Shown here piece by piece: positions 44,553 through 52,526 of a stretch of 64,000 nt of DNA. Both the position numbers and the translations under genes were made by a program. The stretch spans positions 118,463 to 182,462 of the forward strand of contig JALNYY010000001.1 of assembly GCA_023229605.1 (NCBI GenBank), given 5' to 3'. Origin of the DNA: Methylobacter sp. (GTDB taxonomy: Bacteria > Pseudomonadota > Gammaproteobacteria > Methylococcales > Methylomonadaceae). Below the pieces are notes generated by a model. That model was not told where the DNA came from. It saw only the letters and a list, made by a program, of their open reading frames with translations, and searched no databases. Every line of letters begins with the position of its first letter. Within the stretch, counting starts at the first letter, position 1.

Positions 44553-44753
44553 TCAAGCAAGGACGTGTAATTGTATACCTTCCTGGAAATCAACACTGAC
44601 TGATTTTAAGCACTGTCGAGCGCAACTTACACAGCGGCCGCAATCAACGCCTACCCCCAAATCACGACGCAAATCCCTGAGTGTTCTTGCGCCGTCTCTG
44701 GCGGCTTGATGAATCTCCCGATCCGTCACCGCTTGGCAAACACATACATACAT
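44553..44753 (-). CDS. bfd: Bacterioferritin-associated ferredoxin
   Basis: A 66-aa [2Fe-2S] protein starting MYVCVCQAVTDREIHQAARD with GGGGAGC upstream. Four cluster cysteines: C4 and C6 in YVCVC, and the pair in DCGRCVSC. Bfd donates electrons to bacterioferritin to release Fe(II) and is made under iron shortage. A Fur-box-like site lies about 35 bases upstream. The gene is oriented with the two bacterioferritin genes. Confidence 0.93.
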   Translation of the reverse strand: MYVCVCQAVTDREIHQAARDGARTLRDLRRDLGVGVDCGRCVSCARQCLKSVSVDFQEGIQLHVLA

Positions 44754-44787
44754 GAAACAGCTCCCCTAATAAATGCAATAGCACGTA

Positions 44788-44806
44788 ATAAATGATAATC
44801 ATTCTT
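44788..44806. promoter_or_regulatory. Fur box upstream of bfd
   Basis: ATAAATGATAATCATTCTT matches the 19-bp Fur consensus GATAATGATAATCATTATC at 14 positions, including the central GATAATCATT. Confidence 0.75.
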
Positions 44807-44878
44807 ATTTAGTTTCGTGTATTTGTCAAGCCCGATTAAGCCCTAAAAATGCGGTATCGGTAAAGCTATTCGACTGCC

Positions 44879-45361
44879 TCAATCGCTGCCCTGTTGCATA
44901 TGTGACTGTAAATAATTTGGCAAACTGACATTCGTTATTAAGCCTTGCTGGGTTTCTAGCCAGTCGATAGCTTGTTCGCAGTGCTCCAGCAACTCTTCCA
45001 GCAAATCGCGAGTGACGTAGTCCTGCAATTCCTCACATAAAGCCACGGCTTTTATTAGCAGTGGTCGCTGTTCATTTTTTTCATATTCCAGATCGCCGTT
45101 TAAACATTCAACGACATTCTCACCAATCAACAGCTTTCCGAGGTTTTGCAGATTGGGCAACCCTTCCAGAAACAAGATTCGCTCGATGAGCTCATCAGCT
45201 TCCTTCATGACGCGGATCGATTGCTTGTACTGATAATCGTTGAGTTTTTCCAACCCCCAATGACGAAACATACGGGCATGAAGGAAATACTGATTGATCG
45301 AGGTTAGCTCGTTTTTGAGTATTTTGTTGAGGGTTTCAATGACTTTTTTATTGCCTTTCAT
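44879..45361 (-). CDS. bfr: Bacterioferritin subunit, heme-ligand type without ferroxidase site
   Basis: A 160-aa ferritin starting MKGNKKVIETLNKILKNELT. Aligned by eye to standard Bfr, E18 and E94 remain, but the other ferroxidase ligands are changed: E51 to Val and H54 to Glu (SIRVMKEADEL), E127 to Cys and H130 to Ala (EHCEQAIDW). The heme-ligating Met52 is kept. So it can bind heme at the dimer interface but should not oxidise iron itself. It lies 18 bases after its partner gene and likely forms mixed shells with it. Confidence 0.88.
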   Translation of the reverse strand: MKGNKKVIETLNKILKNELTSINQYFLHARMFRHWGLEKLNDYQYKQSIRVMKEADELIERILFLEGLPNLQNLGKLLIGENVVECLNGDLEYEKNEQRPLLIKAVALCEELQDYVTRDLLEELLEHCEQAIDWLETQQGLITNVSLPNYLQSHMQQGSD

Positions 45362-45379
45362 ATCGGTGTCCTTGCTAAC

Positions 45380-45859
45380 TTAGATACTCGGTTTCATTTG
45401 GCTTTGCTGGTAGTTTTCCAGACCCACAAGGTTGATCAGTTTCAATTGTTGTTCCAGCCAGTAGGCATGATCCATTTCCGTGTCGTCCAGTTGCACTACC
45501 AATATATCGCGCGTCACATAATCCTGGCCTTTTTCACAGGCGGCGATAGCTTTTTTTAACTCTCCAACCACATGATATTCGACTTCCAGGTCAGCCTTTA
45601 GCATTTCCGGCACCGCGCTACCTACTGTTAATGCCCCTCGTTTAGCTAGATTGGGCGTACCTTCCAAAAACAGGATACGCTGAATCAAGGCTCGTGCATG
45701 CTGCCGTTCATGCTCGGATTCGTGTAGGCTTTTTTCTGCAAGATGATGCAGGCCGAAATCGGCGTACATCTCGCCATGGATAAGGTACTGATCAGATGCG
45801 CTCAGTTCTCCGGCAAGCAAACTGTTAAGAATTTCCAGAATTTTCTTGTCGCCTTTCAT
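45380..45859 (-). CDS. bfr: Bacterioferritin subunit, ferroxidase type without heme Met
   Basis: A 159-aa ferritin starting MKGDKKILEILNSLLAGELS with AGAGGTCATT upstream. Ferroxidase ligands are present: E18 (GELSAS), E51 and H54 (HESEHERQHAR), E94 (DLEVEY), E127 and H130 (DDTEMDHAYW). The heme Met52 position is Arg. It is the catalytic partner of the next subunit; together they restore all functions of a normal bacterioferritin. First gene of the pair. Confidence 0.9.
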   Translation of the reverse strand: MKGDKKILEILNSLLAGELSASDQYLIHGEMYADFGLHHLAEKSLHESEHERQHARALIQRILFLEGTPNLAKRGALTVGSAVPEMLKADLEVEYHVVGELKKAIAACEKGQDYVTRDILVVQLDDTEMDHAYWLEQQLKLINLVGLENYQQSQMKPSI

Positions 45860-46007
45860 AATGACCTCTTTAATGTGAATCGGACATAAGCTTATCGATA
45901 GCCTGTGGCGAGTTGGTAAGCATTCACAGCGATTCTATACCGCACATCCTAGCCGTCAAATTAATCTTTCCAATTTTGACTATTTTTGCATATCCCACGA
46001 AATGCAA

Positions 46008-46274
46008 TTAGTTGAAGTCATACAGCTGAGTAAAATCATTAAGCTGATTTTGCATTTTTTGGGAATACCTCGGGCTGGCTGTGTAGCTAGTCAGCCATGA
46101 CTTTGAATATTCGGCATACCTTCTTTGCTTGTTTGGGGCAATATCCAACAAGCTAAGTAATCGATAGTTTCTTGAAATGCACAGAGCAATACAAGGATTT
46201 TGCAGGGATTCATATTGTATTTTCAAATATTCAATTGCCATTAATAACATCCCTTGCGTATCGTTATCAGACAT
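46008..46274 (-). CDS. Hypothetical 88-aa protein, iron-linked context
   Basis: Start MSDNDTQGMLLMAIEYLKIQ is supported by AGAGGCTGGTT and by an 8-base overlap with the upstream gene. Helical, with Cys in NPCIALCISRN and a basic/Tyr-rich end. No family recognised. Second gene of a small unit whose upstream region carries a Fur box. Confidence 0.55.
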   Translation of the reverse strand: MSDNDTQGMLLMAIEYLKIQYESLQNPCIALCISRNYRLLSLLDIAPNKQRRYAEYSKSWLTSYTASPRYSQKMQNQLNDFTQLYDFN

Positions 46275-46461
46275 AACCAGCCTCTTGGCATCCCGATTCA
46301 TTCCTTTTCGTTATTTTCACGGTAGAGAGGAATAATTTCCAAACCGTTTTTTTCGAATCAATATCCAGGCATCTAAAATCTATGGCGTGAATAGTTCCCC
46401 TCTCAATCAATGAGGCTAAAACGTTTGGTGAAATGGCTATGTGTACCAAGTTATTTTCCAT
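46267..46461 (-). CDS. Hypothetical 64-aa protein behind a Fur box
   Basis: MENNLVHIAISPNVLASLIE then GTIHAIDFRCLDIDSKKTVW and KLFLSTVKI. The Fur box ends about 33 bases upstream on this strand. Its size and iron control suggest an iron-starvation small protein, but I recognise no family (not HemP by sequence). Confidence 0.55.
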   Translation of the reverse strand: MENNLVHIAISPNVLASLIERGTIHAIDFRCLDIDSKKTVWKLFLSTVKITKRNESGCQEAGYV

Positions 46462-46493
46462 ATCAAAACCTGTAGCGAATTATTTTTGCAAAT

Positions 46494-46512
46494 GATAATG
46501 ATTCTCATTCGC
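46494..46512. promoter_or_regulatory. Fur box in the divergent region
   Basis: GATAATGATTCTCATTCGC matches the Fur consensus at 15 of 19 positions. It lies between two divergent small genes and could control both. Confidence 0.75.
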
Positions 46513-46590
46513 ACAGTCAAGGCATGGTATGCCATTCTTCGTTTCGCGGTATGATGTAGGCCAATCTAAACTTTATATGAGGGGAAAATT

Positions 46591-46881
46591 ATGAGCTGCT
46601 GTGATGATCCTATCGAACCGTCTAAAGTCGATCCGTGCGGATTAATCCATGAGCAAAAACACCACGGTAATCTGGTACATGATTTGTTTATAGGAGATCC
46701 GGAAAAAGTCATTTTCAAACAATTAAATGAGGCAAATACTCATTTAAGAGAGCTCGCAGCATTAAGAGCCAATTACGATTCGGTGCGCAAACACGCCATC
46801 GGGTTATTAGGTAAACAGCGTCACTGCTCCCTTGCTTCCAAGATCCCACCAGAGCTGAATTATGGGCATCGCTGCCGTTAA
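46591..46881 (+). CDS. Hypothetical 96-aa Cys/His protein
   Basis: Starts MSCCDDPIEPSKVDPCGLIH after GAGGGGAAAATT. The vicinal CC, C16 and HEQKHHGN cluster could bind metal; the middle (QLNEANTHLRELAALRANYD) is helical. Transcribed away from the Fur box and ending 33 bases before the cation ATPase, so it may be co-expressed. Function unknown. Confidence 0.6.
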   Translation: MSCCDDPIEPSKVDPCGLIHEQKHHGNLVHDLFIGDPEKVIFKQLNEANTHLRELAALRANYDSVRKHAIGLLGKQRHCSLASKIPPELNYGHRCR

Positions 46882-46913
46882 TCGAGCTTGGCTGCCTTTT
46901 ATTTTCAATTGTT

Positions 46914-49628
46914 ATGCAAATATTCAATCTAATGAGAAGCTCTAAAGTCGAATCAAACTGGCATTGCCTTTCCGACCATGATGTCGAGAGACAGTTGGAT
47001 GTCGATATACGATTGGGTTTAACAACCCAACAAGCGGCAGAGCGACGAAAATCCTTCGGTCTGAACCGACTTTTCGAGAAGCCGCCACGATCCCCGTGGC
47101 TGTTATTTTTCGGCCAATTTAAGAGCCTGCTGATCTTGATATTGATGATAGGTGCCGGTTTGGCCGCAAGCATTGGCAACATCAAAGATGCAACAGTCAT
47201 TCTGAGTGTTGTTTTTCTCAACGCGATATTGGGTTTCTACCAAGAGTATCGCGCTGAGAAAAGCCTGAGCGCGCTCAAGAATATGCTGGCATCCAAAGCT
47301 CGCGTACGCCGTGATGGTACAGTCATTGAAATCCCTTCAGAACAATTGGTGCCGGGAGACATCGTGCTGCTGGAGGCGGGAGACCGCATCCCTGCGGATG
47401 GCCGACTCTTTATCGTAAACAGTCTGGAAATCGACGAATCGACGTTCACGGGTGAATCGCAGCCAGTCACTAAACAGATTGTCGAATGTTTGTCAGCAGA
47501 GACCGCTTTGGCGGATCGGCTTAACATGGCCTACATGAATACAATGGTGACGCGGGGACGTGCCGAAATGATTGTTGTGGGTACGGGTATGCTTACTGAA
47601 ATGGGCCGCCTCTCCAAACTCTTGGCGACGACGCCCGACGGTCCTTCACCTCTTCAGATCCAACTGGACATGCTGGGCAAACGCCTCACGGTTATCGCAG
47701 GTACTATGGTCGGTGCGTTGTTTTTGCTTAAATGGTTACGGGGGGAGGCGCTAACCAGTATTATTTTGGATTCCATTGCCCTTACGATTGCCTCCATGCC
47801 AGAAGGGTTGCCTACCGTAGTGACCGTAACCTTGGCTCTAGGCATGCATCGGATGGCCAAGAATCGTGCCATCGTCAAGCGCTTGGCCAGTGTGGAAACC
47901 TTAGGATGCACGACCGTGATCTGTTCTGATAAAACTGGAACACTCACTATGAATCAAATGACTGCACGGGCATTCTATTTTGAGGAACGGCGCTTTGTGG
48001 TATCTGGTGAAGGATATAGCGTCGACGGGTTAATTCGCCCAGAAGCCGGGGAAGGAGTAATTCCTGACCTTACCCCTCTTTTGCAAGCTATCACGCTATG
48101 TAATGACAGCCGTGTTAGCGACGGCCAAGTGATCGGTGACCCTATGGAAGGCGCATTACTGGTATTGGCAGCCAAAGGTGGGATCAATCCGACTGACTTA
48201 GAAAGAAAGCTACCCCGCGTGGCTGAAATACCGTTTGATTCGTCACACAAGTTCATGGCGACATTCCATCAAGACGAATTGATCGTACGCCTCTTTTTGA
48301 AGGGAGCTCCTGACGTCTTATTGGAAAGGTGCACCCTATTTTTGGATGCGGAAGGGGTAAAGCCCCTAACCGAACAGCATAGGGAAAAAATCAAACAGGA
48401 ATTCGGGATGCTCGCAGGTCGTGGCCTGCGCGGACTTTTGGTAGCTCAGCGTGACCTGGAACCCAACGAATTCCAGCCCACTCAGAATCCTTTTACCTAC
48501 CTAATCAATCTCACCTTTGTGGGGTTAGTCGGACTGATGGATCCACCGCGCTCCGAGGCGAAGGCCGCCATTGCTCTTTGCCAAGAAGCGGGCATTATGG
48601 TCAAGATGATTACTGGAGATCATAAAGAAACGGCATCCGTGATTGCGCGTGAGTTGGGGTTACATGACACAGTGGTTACTGGTGTGGAACTTGATCATAT
48701 GAATGCCCATCAGCTGGCTGAAGTCATCACGGATGTAGACATATTTGCGCGGGTTGTGCCTGAGCAGAAGGTAAAGATTGTCCAGGCACTCAAGGAAAAA
48801 GGACATATCGTGGCAATGACTGGGGATGGTGTCAATGATGCGCCGGCGCTTAAACAGGCTGATATAGGTATCGCGATGGGAGACAGTGGTACCGAGGTAG
48901 CCAAAGAAGCAGCCGTCATGGTGTTGACCGATGACAATTTCGCCACGATCGTGGGCGCGGTTCAGGAAGGCCGGACGCTCTACGAGAACATTCTGAAATT
49001 TATCCGGTTTCAGCTTTCCACTACCATGGGAGCCGTGATGACCGTATTTTTCGGACCTGTGCTGGGTCTGCCTGAACCCTTTACACCGATCCAGATTCTG
49101 TGGGTTGCGCTCATTATGGATGGCCCCCCCGCGGTCTCTCTATCACTGGATCCGCCGCGTCCCGGTATCATGCGAGAACCACCGCGTAACGCTACTGACC
49201 AGATGCTTACGCTACGGCGAACAGGTAAGATTTTTGTGTTTGGGCTCACGATGACGGTCGGAACTTTGGGGCTGATGTATTATGGTTTGTTAACGGGTAC
49301 TGAGGAGCATGCACTATCGCTAGCCTTTACCGTTTTCGTGATGTTCCAGTTTTTCAATATATTCAATGCCCGTGCTGAAAACGGCACCACTTTCAACAAG
49401 CGATTTTTTCATAACCGCTTGCTTTGGGTTTCGTTGCTGGGTGTAGTCTGCCTGCAAGTGGTTGCGGTGCATTGGTCTCCAGCACAGGCGATTTTCCGCA
49501 CAACCAGCTTAACGTTGATCGACTGGGCACTGGTAGTCGGAGTGGCGGCGTCTATCCTAATCTTGGAGGAACTACGGAAAGGTATAGTGTTTGTGGTATC
49601 TTTCCTGAGAAAGAATGTAGCTCGTTAG
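46914..49628 (+). CDS. P2A-type cation ATPase, SPCA/Pmr1-like (Ca2+/Mn2+)
   Basis: A 904-aa P-type ATPase (start could be 46932). Phosphorylation motif ICSDKTGTLTMNQM, TFTGESQPVTK, TM4 ASMPEGLPTVVTVTLALGMH and GDGVNDAPALKQADIGIAMG. TM6 reads ILWVALIMDGPPAVSLSLDP: the MDGPPA form is that of secretory-pathway Ca/Mn pumps, unlike the TDGLPA of SERCA. The Gln that aids Mn selectivity in yeast Pmr1 is Val here. Moves Ca2+ or Mn2+ out of the cytoplasm. Neighbours (ZIP, GDT1-like) support divalent-metal homeostasis. Confidence 0.88.
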   Translation: MQIFNLMRSSKVESNWHCLSDHDVERQLDVDIRLGLTTQQAAERRKSFGLNRLFEKPPRSPWLLFFGQFKSLLILILMIGAGLAASIGNIKDATVILSVVFLNAILGFYQEYRAEKSLSALKNMLASKARVRRDGTVIEIPSEQLVPGDIVLLEAGDRIPADGRLFIVNSLEIDESTFTGESQPVTKQIVECLSAETALADRLNMAYMNTMVTRGRAEMIVVGTGMLTEMGRLSKLLATTPDGPSPLQIQLDMLGKRLTVIAGTMVGALFLLKWLRGEALTSIILDSIALTIASMPEGLPTVVTVTLALGMHRMAKNRAIVKRLASVETLGCTTVICSDKTGTLTMNQMTARAFYFEERRFVVSGEGYSVDGLIRPEAGEGVIPDLTPLLQAITLCNDSRVSDGQVIGDPMEGALLVLAAKGGINPTDLERKLPRVAEIPFDSSHKFMATFHQDELIVRLFLKGAPDVLLERCTLFLDAEGVKPLTEQHREKIKQEFGMLAGRGLRGLLVAQRDLEPNEFQPTQNPFTYLINLTFVGLVGLMDPPRSEAKAAIALCQEAGIMVKMITGDHKETASVIARELGLHDTVVTGVELDHMNAHQLAEVITDVDIFARVVPEQKVKIVQALKEKGHIVAMTGDGVNDAPALKQADIGIAMGDSGTEVAKEAAVMVLTDDNFATIVGAVQEGRTLYENILKFIRFQLSTTMGAVMTVFFGPVLGLPEPFTPIQILWVALIMDGPPAVSLSLDPPRPGIMREPPRNATDQMLTLRRTGKIFVFGLTMTVGTLGLMYYGLLTGTEEHALSLAFTVFVMFQFFNIFNARAENGTTFNKRFFHNRLLWVSLLGVVCLQVVAVHWSPAQAIFRTTSLTLIDWALVVGVAASILILEELRKGIVFVVSFLRKNVAR

Positions 49629-49650
49629 ACGGCATCAATGCCGTTCTTTC
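49629..49650 (+). terminator. Intrinsic terminator of the cation ATPase gene
   Basis: Directly after the stop, ACGGC-ATCAAT-GCCGT followed by TCTTTC. Compact GC stem with a T-rich tail. Confidence 0.6.
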
Positions 49651-49760
49651 GACGATTAACGAGTACTGTTCATTAAGCCTGTATGGAGCATGCTCTTATA
49701 CCCCGTATTACAGCCATGAAACAATGGACCGCAATATTTCATCGCCATTTTTATAACTAT

Positions 49761-50063
49761 TCACAGTGCGGATATGATTTTCCATTGAATCTCCCCCTCA
49801 GGGAACCAACCGCCATTCTTCAATACTTCACCCCAACCAGTTGATCCAATCTGCACCTCATCAATATCCAAGTCGTTAAGAAACCAGGACGGTTCCTCGG
49901 ATGGGATAACTCGACTAAATTGGTTTATGAATTGCCCCCTATCTGGCCGAAAAGCTTCAGGATCTAATGATTGCCAGTCGTTTAAAGGACCCAGCGAATC
50001 TATAAGGTCAATACTTGCTGTTTGACCTTTTGTATTAAAAATTTCAACTCTCCAACTCGCCAT
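49761..50063 (-). CDS. Hypothetical 100-aa protein
   Basis: Start MASWRVEIFNTKGQTASIDL is favoured over an upstream ATG by GAAGGTTCC. Trp-rich C-terminus (STGWGEVLKNGGWFPEGEIQ). No known motif; probably soluble. Stands alone on the minus strand between two plus-strand transporter genes. Confidence 0.5.
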   Translation of the reverse strand: MASWRVEIFNTKGQTASIDLIDSLGPLNDWQSLDPEAFRPDRGQFINQFSRVIPSEEPSWFLNDLDIDEVQIGSTGWGEVLKNGGWFPEGEIQWKIISAL

Positions 50064-50400
50064 ACTAGGAACCTTCAACATATTCTTAAGTCAACAATCG
50101 CTCATCCAAGTTTGGGGTAACACCCAGCACCTTAATTTTCGATCAGTTTGATAAATCGTTCACTTCCTAAGCATTGCTTATCATCCACGCTAAACCGTAG
50201 TAATTCCATACCTTCTGAAACGAATTATTCTGCGATTCGATTCTCGTCGTAACGGGTGGGATTGTCAATCACCATCCAGATATTTATAAGTCATCAACGC
50301 GGCTTAAGGCCTTTGAATAGTTGCGACAGAAACCAATTAATGAGTATTTCGCTATAATGCCAAACACCTATTCCGCAACAAGCTGACGCTGGCAAATCTT
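50064..50400. other. Intergenic region before the ZIP gene
   Basis: No gene found. I looked for a yybP-ykoY Mn2+ riboswitch because of the downstream Mn-type genes and did not see its conserved loops. ACAAGCTGACGCTGGCAAATCTT precedes the ZIP start without a clear ribosome site. Confidence 0.3.
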
Positions 50401-51351
50401 ATGACATTTACAACCAAGACAATATCATCCTTGCAACGCTATGTTGAAACCCAAGTAACCAGGATAAAATCCAGCGAAAATTATCGGGCAATAGTAAACA
50501 TGCCCCCGCTTAAACGCTGGACAACGGTGGCTGCACTGTTCCTGTTGTCACAGCTGGTGGTTTTTGGCAGTTTATATCTGGTTTTTGGTGAGATTGTTGT
50601 TATCGGTTTCTTTGCCAGCATCCTGGCGGGACTGGCTACAGGACTTGGCGCTTTACCCGCACTGTTTTTCAAAGACATCTCAAAAAACCTGTTCAATAGC
50701 ATGCTCGGCGCCGCCGCAGGCGTCATGCTGGCCGCAACTGCATTTTCACTACTGGTTCCAGGCATGGCTTACGGCAATCAAATCTGGCCCGGCCAAGGCA
50801 TTTATATCGTCTCCTTGGGTATGTTGATTGGCGCTGTGTTTTTGCATTACGCTGATCGCCAGTTGCCGCATGTACACCTTGATTCAATTGCTGATACCGA
50901 TCTGGCCTCCCTAAACAAAGTCTGGCTATTCATCATCGCAATTACCATCCACAACTTTCCTGAAGGCATGTCAGTCGGTGTTAGTTTTGGCTCCGGAGAA
51001 ATGAAAAATGGTGTGGTTCTGGCTATTGCCATTGCCCTGCAAAATATTCCTGAAGGTCTGGCCGTTGCCCTGCCCTTGGTCGGATTGGGCTACAACAAAT
51101 GGAGAGCTGTGGGCATTGCCACCGCAACAGGCCTGGTTGAACCCGTAGGCGGTTTGCTAGGCATTACCATGGTCACCGTCTTTCAGCCCATACTGCCGCT
51201 AGCGATGGGCTTTGCCGCTGGTGCCATGCTGTTTGTGATCAGCGAAGAAATTATTCCCGAAACCCACGCCAATGGACGTTCGCGCTATGCAACATTCGCC
51301 TTAATGATTGGCTTCATCATTATGATGGTCTTGGACAACATGTTGGGTTAA
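50401..51351 (+). CDS. ZIP-family divalent metal transporter
   Basis: A 316-aa membrane protein with eight helices. Metal-site motifs: TIHNFPEGMSVGVSFGSGEM in TM4, ALQNIPEGLAVALPLVGLGY in TM5, GLVEPVGGLLGITMV, and the helix ISEEIIPETHANG. An N-terminal extension (about 40 residues) precedes TM1. ZIP proteins bring Zn2+, Fe2+ or Mn2+ into the cytoplasm. 90 bases before the GDT1-like gene on the same strand. Confidence 0.9.
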   Translation: MTFTTKTISSLQRYVETQVTRIKSSENYRAIVNMPPLKRWTTVAALFLLSQLVVFGSLYLVFGEIVVIGFFASILAGLATGLGALPALFFKDISKNLFNSMLGAAAGVMLAATAFSLLVPGMAYGNQIWPGQGIYIVSLGMLIGAVFLHYADRQLPHVHLDSIADTDLASLNKVWLFIIAITIHNFPEGMSVGVSFGSGEMKNGVVLAIAIALQNIPEGLAVALPLVGLGYNKWRAVGIATATGLVEPVGGLLGITMVTVFQPILPLAMGFAAGAMLFVISEEIIPETHANGRSRYATFALMIGFIIMMVLDNMLG

Positions 51352-51441
51352 TGCCATACTTGTCCTCGTCGTTGCGAGGTGCGTTTTACATCACCTTGAT
51401 CGCAACGGTGTACGTAGAAATAAATCGTTCTCAGGAAACAA

Positions 51442-52149
51442 ATGGATCATCTTCAAAGCTATTTACAATATTTTCTAACGTCGCTAAAAACTATAGATAT
51501 TTCTGAATTTCTTCACGGCTATTTACAAAACTTTCTATCTTTACTGACCACCGGCAATATCACCGAAATATCAGCCGCAGCAGCGACCAGTTTTGCCCTG
51601 ATTGCAGCGGCGGAAATCGGTGATAAAAGCCAGCTGGTTTGCATGACCCTGGCATCCCGGCACAGAGCCATGCCCATTATGTTGGGTGCTATCGCAGCCT
51701 TTGCCTTTTTAAACACCTTGGCTGTTGTTTTTGGCGTCGCTATTGCCAGCTGGCTGCCGGAATATATCGTCGCGTCAATAGTAGCCTTCCTATTTGCAGC
51801 CTTTGGCATCCATTCCTTACGCGTAGAAGAAGAAAATAATGACAATGAGGAAGTTAAAGAAAAAAGTGGTCACGGTATTTTCTTCACCACTTTCTTATTG
51901 ATTACAATGGCTGAATTCGGAGACAAAACACAATTGGCTGTGGTTGCCTTAAGCAGTACAGCAGCACCTATTGCCGTATGGTTCGGTTCTACCGCCGCGC
52001 TAGCTTCAACATCGGCTTTAGGGATTTTAGCTGGTCGCACCATTTTACAAAAAGTTCCTTTGGTCCTGTTACACAAAATCAGCGGAACTATCTTTCTGCT
52101 GCTGTCGGTTTTCGCAGGTTACAGAGCTTATGTTGGTTATACGAGTTGA
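51442..52149 (+). CDS. GDT1/TMEM165-family (UPF0016) divalent cation exporter
   Basis: A 235-aa protein with the two signature motifs of the family: AAEIGDKSQLVCMTLASRH (about 56-74) and TMAEFGDKTQLAVVALSS. Six helices follow. Bacterial members export Mn2+; eukaryotic ones exchange Mn2+/Ca2+ in the Golgi. Unusual: about 45 extra N-terminal residues with an internal duplication (LQSYLQYFLTSLKTIDISEF then LHGYLQNFLSLLTTGNITEI). Confidence 0.9.
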   Translation: MDHLQSYLQYFLTSLKTIDISEFLHGYLQNFLSLLTTGNITEISAAAATSFALIAAAEIGDKSQLVCMTLASRHRAMPIMLGAIAAFAFLNTLAVVFGVAIASWLPEYIVASIVAFLFAAFGIHSLRVEEENNDNEEVKEKSGHGIFFTTFLLITMAEFGDKTQLAVVALSSTAAPIAVWFGSTAALASTSALGILAGRTILQKVPLVLLHKISGTIFLLLSVFAGYRAYVGYTS

Positions 52150-52226
52150 CAGTCAAAATGGAAATGACGGATCAGGCAGCGCTATACTAGCATTCGGCGT
52201 AAAGAAGCTTTTTATTTGCTTATATT

Positions 52227-52409
52227 ATGGGGCATTTAGTCAGGACTAACGACGGACACTTAATGGGTAATTACATTTCAGAAACGAAAGGCGGAGATAA
52301 AAAATTAACCCTAAAAGGTATCGAAAGTCTTGCCGTTAAAATCGATAACGATTTAGATAAAATCTATACACCGCCAGCCCCACAAAGGCCGCAGAGTTCC
52401 AAAGAATGA
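52227..52409 (+). CDS. Possible 60-aa protein
   Basis: MGHLVRTNDGHLMGNYISET start (or MGNYIS at 52263), Lys-rich middle, Pro-rich end APQRPQSSKE. No good ribosome site, no family. Marginal. Confidence 0.3.
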   Translation: MGHLVRTNDGHLMGNYISETKGGDKKLTLKGIESLAVKIDNDLDKIYTPPAPQRPQSSKE

Positions 52410-52526
52410 AGCCACCGTCTATTAATCTGGTCCCGAAAAACGGATGTAATCGGCTCCTGTGATTTATGTCGTCGGGCCACTACACTTATGGGCTGGCTTT
52501 TGTCGGCCAATCTGTTTCAGAAAAGC

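Noticed and set aside
50064..51441. Mn2+ (yybP-ykoY) riboswitch before the ZIP or GDT1-like gene
   Set aside because: The conserved loop sequences and pairing were not found in either leader.
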